Shown: positions 45,859-58,187, counted from the first letter of the stretch. The stretch is 64,000 nucleotides of DNA from Amphimedon queenslandica (GCF_000090795.2 NW_003546364.1:128269-192268), one strand, 5' to 3'. Notes: generated by a model from the sequence alone, not told the origin. Translations and numbers: made by a program.

Positions 45859-47372
45859 TGTACTCCTGGTTGTATTGATAACCCTCATGATAAAGTGTTG
45901 CTAAAAAATTAGAGACTGCACTTACAGGTCCTGAAAAGGGAGTGGAACCCTGTTTAGTACAGCAGCGATTCTATCGCCCGAATAGTGTGTCATATGACTT
46001 GTTTTTGTCCTCCATAAATTGAGAATGAGGTCTGTACCTTCGCTTGAAAGACCCTGTTCATCAAGTTTTTTCATGAGATGCTTCACACGGCTAGTTGAGG
46101 CATTATCGGAACTGACTCTACTTTCATTTCCTGCTTGGGTAGCAGGCATGGCCAGTCTACTAGTAATGACAGAAGAAGAGGTTTACTTCTGCCCCTTAAG
46201 TCTGTGCTTTTGTTAGCACTCCCTGCACCAGGTTCCAAGGTGGGTTGTCAAAGCCTTTCACTTTTGTTCACTCCTGGAGAAAGGCATCTGTTGCTTCTGC
46301 AAATGGATCTGGCGCCAGCTGAAATAGCGGCAGCACCGATTAGTTAACCTGTATGCAAACAAGTCCACTTCCATTGGCCCATAAATCTTGTTGATCTACA
46401 GAAAGACAGAACGATCCAGTTTCCAAACTTGTCGCTCCTACATGGATTTCGATTCCATGTCTGCCACCTGGTTCATTACTCCAGGTAGGCATTGTGCTTG
46501 GATGTGGATATTCCTCTCCAGGCACCACATCCACAGATCTCTGGTTAGGACTATCAATTCTTTGGATACCATCCCCCCTTGGTTGTGATGTAGGCAACTG
46601 CTGTTACGTTGTCTAGTTTCAGCACTACTGATAATCCATTCATGTTCTTCACGAAGGTTTTAAGTCCTAGAGTCGCTGCTAGCAATTCTAGGCAATTGAT
46701 GTGCCATTCCTTCTACAGAGAAGACCAAGGTCCCCCTGTGCTGGTTCCTTCACAGAATGCTCCCCATCCCTGGGCTGAGGCGTCTGACTCTGTGATTAGA
46801 TCTGGCGCCATTGACAACACTGTCTAGTCATACTATTTTATCATTTGGGTGTCCCACCAAATCAGTTACTCCAGGCTGTCGGGGGATAGGGTGAGCTCTG
46901 CTTCATAATCCTGACAGGCATCCCTTAGAGCCTCTGTCAGGTACATGTGTAGGCTCCTGTATAACAGTGGAGCTGGTGGGATCACTTGGTTTGTGGCCTT
47001 CATTTTCACAATTAGTCTTGAGAGGGTGCGAACTGTTACAAGCTCTGCCTCCAATAACTGTTATGACTCTGCCAAATCTTTTGTATTTTTTGAGCTGGGA
47101 GGCTCAATTCCATCTTGTATTATCTACCAAGAAACCCAGGAATTCAAGGCATTGGGACGGATCTACAACCATCTTTTCCATGTTTACAGTGAAGCCTAGG
47201 CACTGTAACAGGTATATCAGTATGAAAGCCCTCTGCGACACTACTTGCTTATTTACCGTTCACGTTTGCATTCTCTAGCTTGTTTATTGTTCACATTTGC
47301 ATCTTTAACATTTTCTGCAGTGATGCATGCGCAGTACTTGTACGTAAGAGCATAGATAGTATTGTAGGAGTC

Positions 47373-48897
47373 ATGGAGAATGCTTTGGAAGGAAGGAACC
47401 GGTTAATAGCTGAGACAGCCAAGAAAGGATGTTCTGTGAAAGAAATACAGAGGTTGTTAGTGGATCTAATTGGTGTATATTTAGGGTTAGTCATAGTGTA
47501 CTGTCTATTACTAGTAACACTGTCGTGTATATGACAAGTGTCAGGCAGATTCAAAGAGTACTGAAGCATTATGGTCTGTGCAAAAAGCCATGGCAAGAAA
47601 GTGCATCATCTACTATTAAGCGGGCCATACAGAATGAACTGAAAGGACCTGGATCATTAGTTGGTTATAGAGGAATGTGGCATTATTTAAAGCATAGTTA
47701 TCAGCAAACTGTAAAAAGGTGCATGTTGTGTATATTCTAGATATTGCATGATGAATACAATACAGTGATAAAATTGATGCAATCGTTGGATCCATTTGGC
47801 ACAACTCAACATAAATCGAGAAGGTTGAAAAGAAGAGTGTATAGAAACAAAGTTAGCTATAGATAAATTTACATGAAAGATGTATTGACAATTTTTTGAT
47901 CATAAAGCTTTATGATACGCTGAAGCCATATGGATTGCCAATTTATGGGTGCATTGATGGGTATTATAAAATTTATTTTTGTTGCTGTGATGCATGCCAC
48001 ATATATTAGTTATTCCTGTAAAATTATTTGGCTTGAGGTTTGGAGTCTAATAATGATCCATTGTTTATAACACATTATTATCATAAAGCGGTGGAAAACT
48101 TACAAGGTATTCCATGTATACATTTTGCATGCATGCATGCATGCGGTGATTCTATGCTGTAATTTTTTGTTTAAAGGATGCCCTCGATTTATGAGAACAG
48201 AGCTGCTACACCACCCTAGTAACAGTGTGAGTCATTTTAATGGAAAATCAACCATAAATCAGGTATCAAACAGTGAAACCTATATCTATTTTGTACAATT
48301 AGATCTACACCTGTCAGAGGATAGAGTCATTTTGGAGTTAACTTAATCGCCACTTCACGGAATGGTAGATTGATTTCTTTAAAGTATGCAACAATCAGCC
48401 TTTTTTCCTAAAATTATCACTTGTTATTATATAGGAAATGATTGCACAAGGAGTGCTTAATGTGGCTTAATAAAGGCATCTTTAAAATTAATATAGACAT
48501 TTTAGTGATAGTGTTCGATATGCCCTTGGTCCTTTACTTCAGAAAGAGCTGGACACATTAAAAGATGAATGGAACTCTCATGCAATCCGAAAGATTTCGG
48601 CTCCAGGTGGCATACCTAACATTTTATACAATTTTCCCGGACTTAATGGTCAGTCTTGTTAACTTATGCATAATACCTATACTAAATAGGGGTTAGTGAC
48701 TACAGTTGTGATGTAGATGAACAAAAAGTCCAAAATATTAAGGCCCAATTCACCAAGGAACCCTTAATTGTCAGCAACATTTCAAAAATCTTGCTGATGC
48801 TTTAGCTGTGCAGAATAACCTCCCTGCTCCTTCAAATCTTCAAAATTCTTTAGAACTTTTTTTATCATTAGTAACTTTACTTGAAACTCTCATATGA
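47373..48897 (+). pseudogene. Integrase-core (IS3EU-like) transposase, multi-exon, broken
   Basis: The start MENALEGRNRLIAETAKKGC (47373) leads into a helix-turn-helix (SVKEIQRLL). Later pieces are SVRQIQRVLKHYGLCKKPWQ (47535), GPGSLVGYRGMWHYLKHSY (47650), SLDPFGTTQHKSRRLKRRVY (47786) and YDTLKPYGLPIYGCIDG (47910, first catalytic Asp). Then come GCPRFMRTELLHH (48179; the family normally has an Asp at this turn), HFTEWWIDFFK (48350, Glu region) and a C-terminal block (RYALGPLLQKELDTLKDEWN, 48518; NILYNFPGLNG, 48620), ending at a TGA 48895-48897. Frame changes within and between exons, and the likely loss of the second Asp, indicate a dead copy. It resembles the animal integrase-core proteins related to bacterial IS3. 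Confidence 0.7.
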
Positions 48898-49010
48898 AAA
48901 ATTAATGAATTGAAATTTCATTACAATTGTATAAGCACAACCTTAATGATTAATGACAAGGCCAATAATGATTAATGAATAGCCTTAGGCTAATAGTATA
49001 GGCACAACAG

Positions 49011-50045
49011 TTATTGATTGGACTTAAGTTCCGGGAAGAGATCTTCGTTCATAAAAACACCAAACCTATGAAAATCACATAAAGGACAAGCAAGTTGAGG
49101 CTCATTGTATGTTACACAACTGCCATCAGGAAGGTAACAAGAGGTGTCTGGAACAAATGTCCTCAAATCCCATCCACATTCCACTCAAAAAGATATTATA
49201 GGTTCTGTATCAACTATAAACACATTATAAAAGAGCAAAAAATCAATGATATGCATACCAAAAGGTGGTAGCTTTTCAGGCCCTGCCTCTTCAGCTACAA
49301 CTGCTGCTTCCTATAGTAGAGGTAAAGACAAGGTAACTAAACCAAAAATGAAATCTATATACCTTAGCAATGAAGTCTATAACTGTGTATAGTTTATACC
49401 TGCTAGGTAGATAGCCATTGCATCCATAAAATTGTGATACTTTCTGAGAATAATCACAATTTCTCAAATTTCCAGAACAATCTGCAATTTAACATCTTTG
49501 GGCGAGATTGTTTTGAAAAATAGCTCAAAAGCTTTTTCACAAACATTCCCTAATGTACCATCCTTCTCAAAATACATTGTTACAGGGTTGGGTTCAGGTA
49601 ATGATTTACGACGTACACCCTTTCATTTCTTTTTATCAAAAATCATTCCTCCTAATATAATCTACTCATAATAGTAAATAGTAATAAAATAAATGAATTT
49701 GTATACCTTCATTGTATTGGAATGCTCTGCTTTGCTAGGTATGCTTTCTTTGTGACACCCTTTGTTGAATCGAGTAACGGCATTTGCCTTGTATTCTTTA
49801 ACAAGATCAGCAATTTCATTCCCCACTTCACAAAATGTATTAGGTACATAATACCAATTTCAAATTGACAAATAATAATTATTCCTTACTGGGAGATATT
49901 ATTGTGCAACTATAATCACCTTTGCTTGCATTAGATGATACACTCTGTGCAGAGCGACATCTCAATGGAGAGGCACTACTACTTTGAGCTGAACTTGATA
50001 CTGATCCACTACACTCTCGCATTAAAGAGAATGAAACATCATCAT
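49011..50045 (-). pseudogene. Second, unidentified gene of the IS3EU-like element
   Basis: On minus, a serine-rich exon (SFSLMRECSGSVSSSAQSSS, 50030-49925) is followed by pieces such as EVGNEIADLVKEYKANAVTR (about 49820), GVRRKSLPEPNPVTMYFEKD (about 49615), EAAVVAEEAGPEKLPPFG (about 49310-49260), CGWDLRTFVPDTSC, and a Cys-rich end with LACPLCDFHRFGVFMNEDLF, stop at 49011. GT/AG sites border several pieces. I do not recognise the family; it converges on the transposase gene and may be an accessory protein of the element. Confidence 0.45.
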
Positions 50046-52239
50046 CATGCTATTGGTGTTGTAATAATATATTGATTAGTAACTGAAGTTGGAGCTCGTT
50101 AATGACAATGATAAGTCCAGCCCACTTTGTAATTTTGTATGCCATTATGCCATAACTAACCTTCATCCATATATCAAAAAGTAATACATGTTGGCTAACT
50201 TTTAGCTGGGGGTAAAATATGTTTGAAGTGAACTTCATTTAAAGAGTAAAATATTGGCTCCTTAAAAACCATTTTTTTCTATAGAACCTTAATTGTGTCA
50301 CTAGTGACACCTGCTTTGCCCAGTGTATCATAAAATGATTTATTCATGAATAAAGGAGACAAAGAAAAGGCCAACTGAACTCCTGTTGAGAAAAGACACT
50401 GATACAGACCAACAACAGAGAGCTCGACTGACACTGACAACGTGGCTTCATCTATTGGTCATGAACAGACATTAAACGGGAATAGTAAACATGACTGGAG
50501 CTTAAAACAGGAATGTGAAAGTAAACAGGAATGTCGCTAAGGGCTTCCCTATATCAGACCTGATTCTTGATCTCTGGCTTTCTCCTTTGTTTCTGCCATA
50601 GGGAGAATGTCGTCTAAGTCGACTACCAAACGTATCCCCAGCTCCTGACCAAGAGCTGCTATCGGCTTGATGGTCTTGGTAAAGACACATGGGGCTGAGC
50701 AGGCCGAATGGGAGACAGTTTAACTGGTAAAACCTGTCCCTGAACTCGAAACACAGGTGTTTCCTGTGCTCTTTGCTTATCGGGACGGAGAAGTAAGAAT
50801 CCTTCAAGTCCATTTTACTAGCCAGTCTCCCTTTTGGAGAAGGCTTTTGAATGTGTGAATGCTTTCCATGTTGAAATGTGGGGCATGTATGAAAGAGTGT
50901 AACTTTTTTCAGTTTCTGGCCGCCATCTTTTTTTGGCACCAGAAACAGGGTGGAGAAAGACCCGCCCACTGGTGGGGTCTATGACTTTGTCACTGCCCCT
51001 TTTAAAATCATTTCCTTGATTTCTTGGGAAACCAACTCCTGTTTAGTCTAATTAAGTTGGGCTGGGTAAGGCTTTTGGGTTTGAGAGCGTATCAACGAAA
51101 ACTCTATTTCGTACCCTTTTACTGTATTTAGAACCCACCAGTCCTTTGTTATTTTTCCCCAGTTTGATTAAAAATGTGTCAGCCTACCTGCTGGACTTGT
51201 ATGTATATTTAGGGGTACTATCCGCATTGCAGCTACCTCTGACTGAGTTTCATTTGAACTTTGAAAAGGTACATGAATATTTAAACTGAAGTGTTGTGTG
51301 CACAAGTCAGTTCTTGAGGTGGACTGACGTCTTTCCGTGGTTCCACACTTCTTGTTGGTATACTTGTTTTTAAGTGTTTGGCCTTCCATCCCTTACTCTG
51401 CCTGATTCCCTCTCCGAGGGAGGCCTTCATAAAACAAAGGTCTCCTGTCCTGTTCTACCTCAGGAGTAGTATACTATAGCGCTCTGGCCTAATGTGGATA
51501 TGCCTTTACTTGCATTGCAAAGTCTGACTGAAATAGATATGGCTTTGAATCTGTAAACTGTGACTCATCTTGTATCAGAGGAGTAAGATTATCATTAATT
51601 GATTGTATCAGTTTCTTTGTCTAGAGACATGTTAAGTTGGCATTAGCATTGCCAGTCAGCATTCAGGTTGTGATTAGTGCCTCTCTTATATCTTGTACTG
51701 TAATCTCACTAGAACCTTCTAGGATGGCAGTGATGGGTGCCAGACTGCCAGAGCATCCAAGATGAATGTCTGAAGTTTGGCTAGTTCTTTATCTGCACTT
51801 TGTGCAGACTGAGGAGCAACAGTTTTCATTACTGAGTCCAATCTGGGGATCTGGCTGCATTCACTTTAGGAAGCTTAAATGTACGTTTCCTGGTCTCACT
51901 TGACACGTCCCGAGTGCAAGAGTCCGTGAGAAGACAATAAGTCTCATCTGAGACTTCCATAAGTTGCTCAAAATCCTCCTTGTCCTCCGACAAGTATGAA
52001 TGAGTTCTGTTGGTACGGGAGCATTGCCCCCCAGAATGTTGTCCTGCTCACTCCTTGGAGTGGGGACTTCTAAAACAGCTACAGCAATCTTTAACCTTCT
52101 TCAGCTCACATCGACCTTTCTTTAAGTCTTCAAAATCTGTTAAGTCAGAAAGTCTGCTGGTAAACCTTTAACATTGTCCAAGATGTCTTATAGAGACATA
52201 TTTGCACGTGCTTCAGTAAGAAAACTAAAAAAAAGGCCA

Positions 52240-52389
52240 AGGAAGATGGCTGAAGCAGGAGCTTATATAGTGAGGCAGATGGGTGGATCAAAAGTTAATA
52301 AAATTAGTTACTTAACTATAATTTAGCTGCAAGTTAAAAAAACTGGCCGAACAGTTAAAACGTGAGACTGAGCCTTCTGAAATGTAATG
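52240..52389. repeat. DIRS terminal repeat (5' side)
   Basis: It is related in inverted orientation to 27622-27820 (both carry GGCCAGTTTT...CAGCTAA and GTTAA.TAACTAATT words). The outer Gypsy reverse transcriptase region stops at its outer edge. Confidence 0.6.
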
Positions 52390-54425
52390 GTCGGATATCA
52401 CTGTCATTAACTATATGACCAAGAAAGTGTAATGAGGATTGACCAAATTCATATATTTGTCAGGGTTAATGAAGACTTCATAATCTTTAAAACAATTGAA
52501 TATTTGTGTAAGATGGTTCTTGTGTTCAGCCTCATCAGAACTAGCTACCAAGACATCATCAATGTATACCTAGGCGAACTCAAGACCATAAAGTACCATA
52601 TCTATAAAATGCTGAAATGTTTGAGCTGCATTTCTTAAACCAAAGGGCATACTAGTGAATTCAAATAATCCAAAAGGTGTGGTCACTGCCGTTTTATGGA
52701 CATCCTCTGTAGCAACGGGTATTTGATGGCACACACGAACAAGATCTAGCTTGGCGAGAATACAAGTAACATGTAAAGTGGATGTAAAATCCTGAATGGT
52801 TGGGATGGGATATTTGTCAGGCACTGTGATCCTATTGAGCGCCCTATAGTCCCAGCATGGTTGCGAATCACCACTAGTCTTCCTTGGGACCATATGTAAG
52901 GCAGAGGACAATTGACTGGAAGGACAAATGATTCCCAGTGCCATCATGTGAGAGAACTCTGAACGAGTTATTGTTAAGCTTTCGTGAAGAAGTCGTTGAG
53001 TTTGAGCAAATACGAGTAATCCTGATGTCTGAATGTGATAAACAATGTTGTACTTGATGGAAGTATCACCTTCCATGGTTGGGTTAATTCAGGATACCCT
53101 AAAAGGAGAGATGAAAAGGAGTTACTGAAGAAGAGAGGGTTAAGTGTAAGACCGTATGTATTCTGGTGTTTGCATTGCACGATAGTTTGAATATTGTTTG
53201 AGAATCTATAAGTGTCTTGCGATGTATGTCAATAAGGAGACCATGGTGTTGAAGAAAGTCAGCACCCACAATAGGCTGTTTCACATCTGCAATAGTGAAG
53301 ATCCAACGATAAGGTCTACGAAGATGCAGATTGAGAGTGAGGAGCGTTGACCATAAGTGTGAATTTTAGTATCATTGACAGCTTGAAGTGTAAAGTTTAA
53401 TGAATGACGATCTTGATCAGACTTAGTAGGAGGGACTACACTGACTTCAGCACAAGTATTAACCGAAAATTTGAGAAGAGACATTTTATCAGTAATGTAG
53501 AACAAGTGACAGTGAGAGCTGCCGGCAATGTTGGCTGCCTGTCACACTCAGTGGGAGGTTTTCCTAGTTTCAAGTACTTGGCGGAATACACTTAGCAGCT
53601 TCCTCACCAAAGCGATTGTGATACCACCGAGGAGAGGAAGGAGTCTGACTAGCAGAGTGCTGTCAAGAATTCCTAAGTCTTGATTTAGAACGAGGGCAAT
53701 GAGGTCACTGAAGATACTGAACAAGTGTCTCAAGATTACTAATTTGAGAGCGTAATTGTTCAACCTCTGCTAAAAGTAGAGGAGTTTCTACAGAATTAAT
53801 GGTAGGTGTGGCTACTTTACCAATTTTGTCAGCTAAAGCAGCAATGGTCTCCATATCATCTGACTCTTTTGAAGCAGCAGCAAGTATGATACGAAAAATT
53901 GATGGTAAAAACTGAAGGAAGAGTTCCGTAAAAATGAGCAGTCAGCAGTAGCAGCTTTGTCTCCTAGAAGTTGTTTCATATGGTGGAGGAATTGAGACGG
54001 AGTAAGATTGCCTAACTCTTCTGTGTTAAATAGTTGTTGAAGACGCCTCTGTTCAGTAGCAGTGTTATGCTTAATTAACTGTGATCTCAGAGCATCATAG
54101 GGAGTAGCAGAAGTGGGCTTGAGAGTCAAATCACGGACCTCAGAAGCAAACTAAGGAGACAAAAAGGCAATAACATGGTCAAACTTTGTCTTCTGTACAG
54201 TAATACCTTTCGTAGCAAACTGCGCATCCACCTGGGCGAACCAAAGTTTTGGGATTGGCGGGCCAGAAGGGAGGGCTTTTAATGATGACCAAGATGCCAG
54301 ATGAAGCTGTATATGGTGCTGGATGTTGAGAAAAATTATTACGGGAGCCACTGCGAGACATGAAAGACGATCGATAATGGAAAGAAGTCTCTGGTAGGTA
54401 TTGTGAAGAAGTATGGGTCACCAAA

Positions 54426-54740
54426 TGTCGCAAGTAGTAAGCCGAGACAAAATAAATTAGCAACAGATAGTTAGGTTGTCAAAATGTCATCATTAAATAA
54501 CAAAGGAATGAGATGGACAACGATAACAATGATATAAAGAGAGTACCTAAACATGAGATGCAGAAGGGAGAAAGAACAAAAAAAAATATGTGTGCACGCG
54601 TGAAAATAATAATGAATATTAGTAATGATAATAATAATAATCATGATAATAACAATAATAATATATTATTCTCTTTCATGATTGAAACCATAATGGCCAT
54701 AACAATAATAATAATAATAAGTAATAATAATAATGAAAAG
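54426..54740 (-). repeat. 5' LTR of the outer Gypsy element (outer edge lost)
   Basis: Aligned with 20694-21063. A primer-binding-like TTTGGTGACCC adjoins its inner edge on minus. Similarity ends near 54740 without the last 50 or so bases of the other LTR, so this end is truncated. Confidence 0.7.
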
Positions 54741-56083
54741 CACTTAAAATGCAGACCCTTGCCACTGAGCCAGCAATTCGTAATGATTAGTGGGAAATTG
54801 TGTGATGGCCCATTGTGTTTGAATGCTGGTTTCATTTAGATTTTTTATACTGTAAAATCAATAATGTGAGAATTGTATTACAGATTGAATGGTGTTCATG
54901 GATAATGTACTGTTAAGATGTACATTATGTACTGAATTAAACATTATACATAATTAAATAGTCCTAAATATGTGCTTAAGTGCCTTATGTCTTTGAGACA
55001 AAATGTTCTACTTTCTGTACATTTATTGTAACTTTCTGTAATATAAGAAAGATATTTATGTAACATTATAGGAAAACCCTTACATCATGTTGTGGTCTAT
55101 TAGTTGGCCTAGAAATGCTTGGTCTTTTTTTTTTTGAATAAAATATCTGTAAAAATGTTTGTGAAAGACTGTGTCTTATTTTAGTTGTCAGTGAGAATTT
55201 AGTTACCTTAAATATTTTTGCATGGTCAATACAGAGACAATGTTCATCTTTTTTAGTAGTGGTGCAATCTTTTATTGGACATTTTGTACCTGATAGTCGA
55301 ATACTGTTACGGCCTCCTTTTATCTGTAAAAAAAATGTTATTCTAGTTCCATTATAGGCTTTAAGTTTGAACTGACATGTATGGTGGTAAAGTCAAACCA
55401 AAACAACTTTGCCTTGTGCCTTGCTGCTTGCTTTATTACTGCTGAATCACATCCATGATAGTGACACTGTATAACATTTATATACGGCATTCATTGTGGA
55501 CTACAAAAATTAATTTTTGAATTACATTTTTATGTGTATCTCCTTGTTGTACTGGGTTGTTCTTCTGTTAGTCTTTATCACTTGAAACTATATCTCTATC
55601 TCCCGAGCCATCTAATTCTTCAATGTTGAGCATTTCACTGTCACTCATTCTGGTCTAGAGTAGTCTACATGTAATGATATATCTATGCATGTGTATAGTA
55701 TACAGATATAGTTAGATACCGTAATTCTTTAGCTGTGACTGCAATGGTTCTGTTGGACTAGATCCTTCTTGCTAACTGAACCCAGTATTTTTTTAAAGAT
55801 TCACTCTCTAAGACCCACTATAGAGATCTATTTTTGTGTACAAATCTATTTTTTGAATTGTTGTATGCTGATATACTGAATCTAGATGCGTTCCAGGAAG
55901 ATGCCACAATTTTAATGTAATGCTTACAATGTATAATTAGCACTTGTTAGGTCTTATTATAGACTCGTGAGGACACGCACGTCGAATAAGTGGAGTAAGT
56001 GTATCAATCCTCTCTGGATGAACTGGTCTATAAAGACTTTAAGACTGATTCAGTGACAGACTGTGTGCTATACTGTAGAGATG
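54741..56083. other. AT-rich stretch without a recognised gene
   Basis: I see no coding region, RNA gene or repeat family that I can name. It may contain the promoter of the OB-fold gene that follows. Confidence 0.45.
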
Positions 56084-57116
56084 TCAGGGTGAGCTGCAAA
56101 GAATAGATTATTTGAAATGCTGTCTGATATCGACGATGTGGAGCAGAGAGCTGATATTAATGCTACTATTCAAAGTATTTCACCGATGAAGTTGAGTCAA
56201 AAGGGGAACAGTTACTATATTGGGACTATATCAGATGAGAGTTGCACACTGCATATGGTTGGGTTAACTCAGAATAAACTGGCAGTTGCTAAAGCTACTA
56301 AAAGCCCTGTTCATCTGTCTAATTGTGAGATCAGCAAAAGCTCCTTTAATGATAGTTTAGAAGTAATTGTGAGGAAAACAACATGTATTGAGCCGTCGCC
56401 TAAAAAATGAATATAGAATTGCCTGCTAATGAAGTACCCAAGGAAGTAAATGTTTGAGAATGAGCAAACCTCTCAGATGGAGCTAGTGTGAATCTTTGAT
56501 GCAAAGTCTTAACAGTATCCCCTGCTTGTGTTGTCAGAACATGACGCTTGCAACACGTGACTATGGCTGATAGTTCTGGTAGTGTCACTCTTTGCAGTTG
56601 GGAAAGAAATATAGATTGGGTTCGAGAGTCAATGTGGTACAGTTTGACTAACCTGAAATTAGGTACGTTTGGAAATGAAAGGACGGTGACATTAAGAGGC
56701 AGCAGTATGGTTTATGAGATATCAAGTGTTGCTCACAAAGTAGTGAAACCTACCATTGTGGATGAGAATGATATTGAGGTCTTTAGTAATGCAAGAATCA
56801 TAGGGACATGACATTTTAATGTATATTACTCTTGTGTTAGCTGTAGCAGCAAGCTGAGCGCTGTAGAAGAATTTCGAGATGTACAAAGTGTGATACTCTA
56901 CAGTCATTGGCTAACTCATTACGAAGTCTCCTGTAATATTTTGTTCAGTGATGGAAGTAGTAAGAAAATGTTGAAGACTTGCGCTCAGATAATTGTAGAT
57001 TTAAGGTACAACGGGCTGAACGCACAATTTAGTTTTCGGAACACAAATTGTTTCCTTTATACATTTTCTACAACATATAATTTTTTCAAATTTTTTCTCA
57101 ATAGTGAGATGCAATA
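56084..57116 (+). pseudogene. OB-fold (replication protein A-like) gene, probably broken
   Basis: The first part (from about 56100; frame MLSDIDDVEQRADINATIQS, 56117-56410) forms an OB-fold-like unit (HLSNCEISKSSFNDSLEVIV). After a short damaged stretch the second unit follows (TVSPACVV, then TMADSSGSVTLCSWERNIDW and YSLTNLKLGTFGNERTVTLR, about 56505-56720), the classical RPA70 OB pattern with an acidic exit (VDENDIEVFSNARIIGT). The third part (56821-57116) has a Cys pair (CVSCSSKLSAVEEF) and SCNILFSDGSSKKMLKTCAQ, like the zinc-containing C-terminal OB fold. Stops or frame changes near 56408, 56460 and 56810 may be decay or unrecognised introns. It probably bound single-stranded DNA; whether it is a host gene or a transposon accessory gene is open. 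Confidence 0.55.
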
Positions 57117-58187
57117 AACTTTACTTAACTTTTTAAAATGGTTGAAAACTGAGTAAAGAATTCTTGAACATATTGAGAGTACTTTAATTTTTAGTAATAT
57201 GATTGTTTTTATAATATTATTTTCTATTGACGTACGCTCCATCACTTGGCAAAAGTTCTTCAAGTTTTGCAAAATGGGCTGCAATCTCTCATAGAGTTTT
57301 TTTCACTTTCAAACATCAGTGTATCACAAAAGCATTTACTGCATACTAACTTGATTGAGTGTTTGCCTTCATTATACCACGATTGCAAGCTTTACAGCTT
57401 CGTAGAGCCTGCATTCACCAGATGAAACAGCTAAATAAACAATAGTCAGGAAGTACATACTGGTGGCCATTTTTATTAATGGTTTGACTAATATGACGTC
57501 ATAACTTAACCCCACCTTGCAATTAATATTTCCCGCCAGTTTTATAATATACAGAGGTATCCAGAAATGACACAAGATCAAAGATGGCGTATTATTTCTA
57601 AGGAAGACGAAGTGAATCTTTTTTTTCTTAATATTTCTGCTGTTGCTACCATTCTCAGTAAGCTATGAAAAATTATTTTATAAAGAGACAATTTTAATAA
57701 TAATATTTCAGAAGTGTTTGCAATTAGCCTCACAGTTTAATGTGCTTATTTCATTTTGCTTGCCACTCTGGTAATTATTTCTTATGCTTGCGCAGCCTGT
57801 TCAAGAGATTGTTTAATTGCAAAATAATTTTTAATATTAAAAATACAATAATGCAAAAAAAAAATAAACAGCATCGTTCTGTTCCACTGGAAATGATCCA
57901 ATCATAAAGTCATAATGATAATCAGCTCAAATTCCGCATGAATTACTTTTCAATAACTGTGATCAAGTCTAACCTACAAAGAGTGATGTACAATGGTTAC
58001 TTTAACCTTAATTAATTCAAAAATTGATTTTATTATTACAATTATACATTCCAATGAAGTTATTCCCTTGCTCCATCGTTCACAGAGGCACCTAAAAAAC
58101 CAGAAGATGATAAAAGTGGCCCAATACAAAACAATCTATATTTTTATGACAAAATATCAACATGGTTGTACTAATTGACTTAGAAAA
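57117..58187. other. Stretch without a recognised gene
   Basis: AT-rich. Short frames only, none with a recognisable motif or splice partner. Confidence 0.45.

Larger units (their letters stand above)
35579..45863. other. 10.3-kb composite insertion in the DIRS recombinase region
   Basis: The DIRS-related sequence stops at about 35583 and resumes at about 45859, and TGTAC flanks the foreign block on both sides (35579-35583 and 45859-45863). The block contains, left to right, a hAT transposase relic (minus), an orphan gene (plus), non-autonomous insertions, a second hAT relic (plus), a P-element-like gene (minus) and a fragment related to the orphan gene's start (minus). The outermost bases do not form a clear inverted repeat, so it may have arrived as one large element or built up in steps. 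Confidence 0.45.
47221..50549. mobile_element. IS3EU-like DNA transposon, about 3.3 kb, inserted in the DIRS element
   Basis: The ends TATGAAAGCCCTCTGCGACA (left) and the complement of the right end, GGGAAGCCCTTAGCGACA, form imperfect inverted repeats. An exact 8-base direct repeat TATATCAG flanks the element (47213-47220 and 50550-50557). It contains an integrase-core transposase on plus and a second, convergent multi-exon gene on minus. The superfamily name rests on recollection of the integrase type; the ends and duplication are seen directly. Confidence 0.7.
27622..52389 (-). mobile_element. DIRS-type tyrosine-recombinase retroelement, broken, with three large insertions
   Basis: On minus the element begins with an inverted terminal repeat near 52389-52240. 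Next come a gag-like stretch (about 51000-52230), reverse transcriptase (about 50560-51000), RNase H-like sequence (about 46300-47210), and the N-terminal (about 45880-46150) and catalytic (about 34910-35560) parts of a tyrosine recombinase. It ends with an internal complementary region (about 34560-34880) and the other terminal repeat (27622-27900). The repeats near 27622-27900, 34560-34880 and 52240-52389 are related to one another in the inverted manner known for DIRS1. Insertions: a MULE with a Kolobok (27902-34552), a 10.3-kb composite (35584-45858) and an IS3EU-like element (47221-50549). Without these it measures about 4.5 kb, a usual DIRS size. It has many breaks and is old. Confidence 0.65.
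20694..54740 (-). mobile_element. Outer Ty3/Gypsy element, broken, holding most of the central nest
   Basis: A minus-strand Gypsy fossil seen as separate parts. The 5' LTR is at 54426-54740, gag-like and protease regions lie at about 53100-54350, and reverse transcriptase at about 52390-53080. RNase H, integrase and the pol tail lie at about 25800-27620, a low-complexity end of pol with a polypurine tract at 21064-21350, and the 3' LTR at 20694-21063. The middle is filled by younger insertions: a second Gypsy element (21354-25800) and a DIRS-type element (27622-52389) with its own insertions. The matching domains stop and start at the DIRS ends. The element has many breaks and diverged LTRs and is old. 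That these parts are one element is my inference from LTR identity, strand and domain order. Confidence 0.65.

Noticed and set aside
46019-46827. Several plus-strand frames over the DIRS RNase H-like region
   Set aside because: They are opposite-strand shadows of the minus-strand element.
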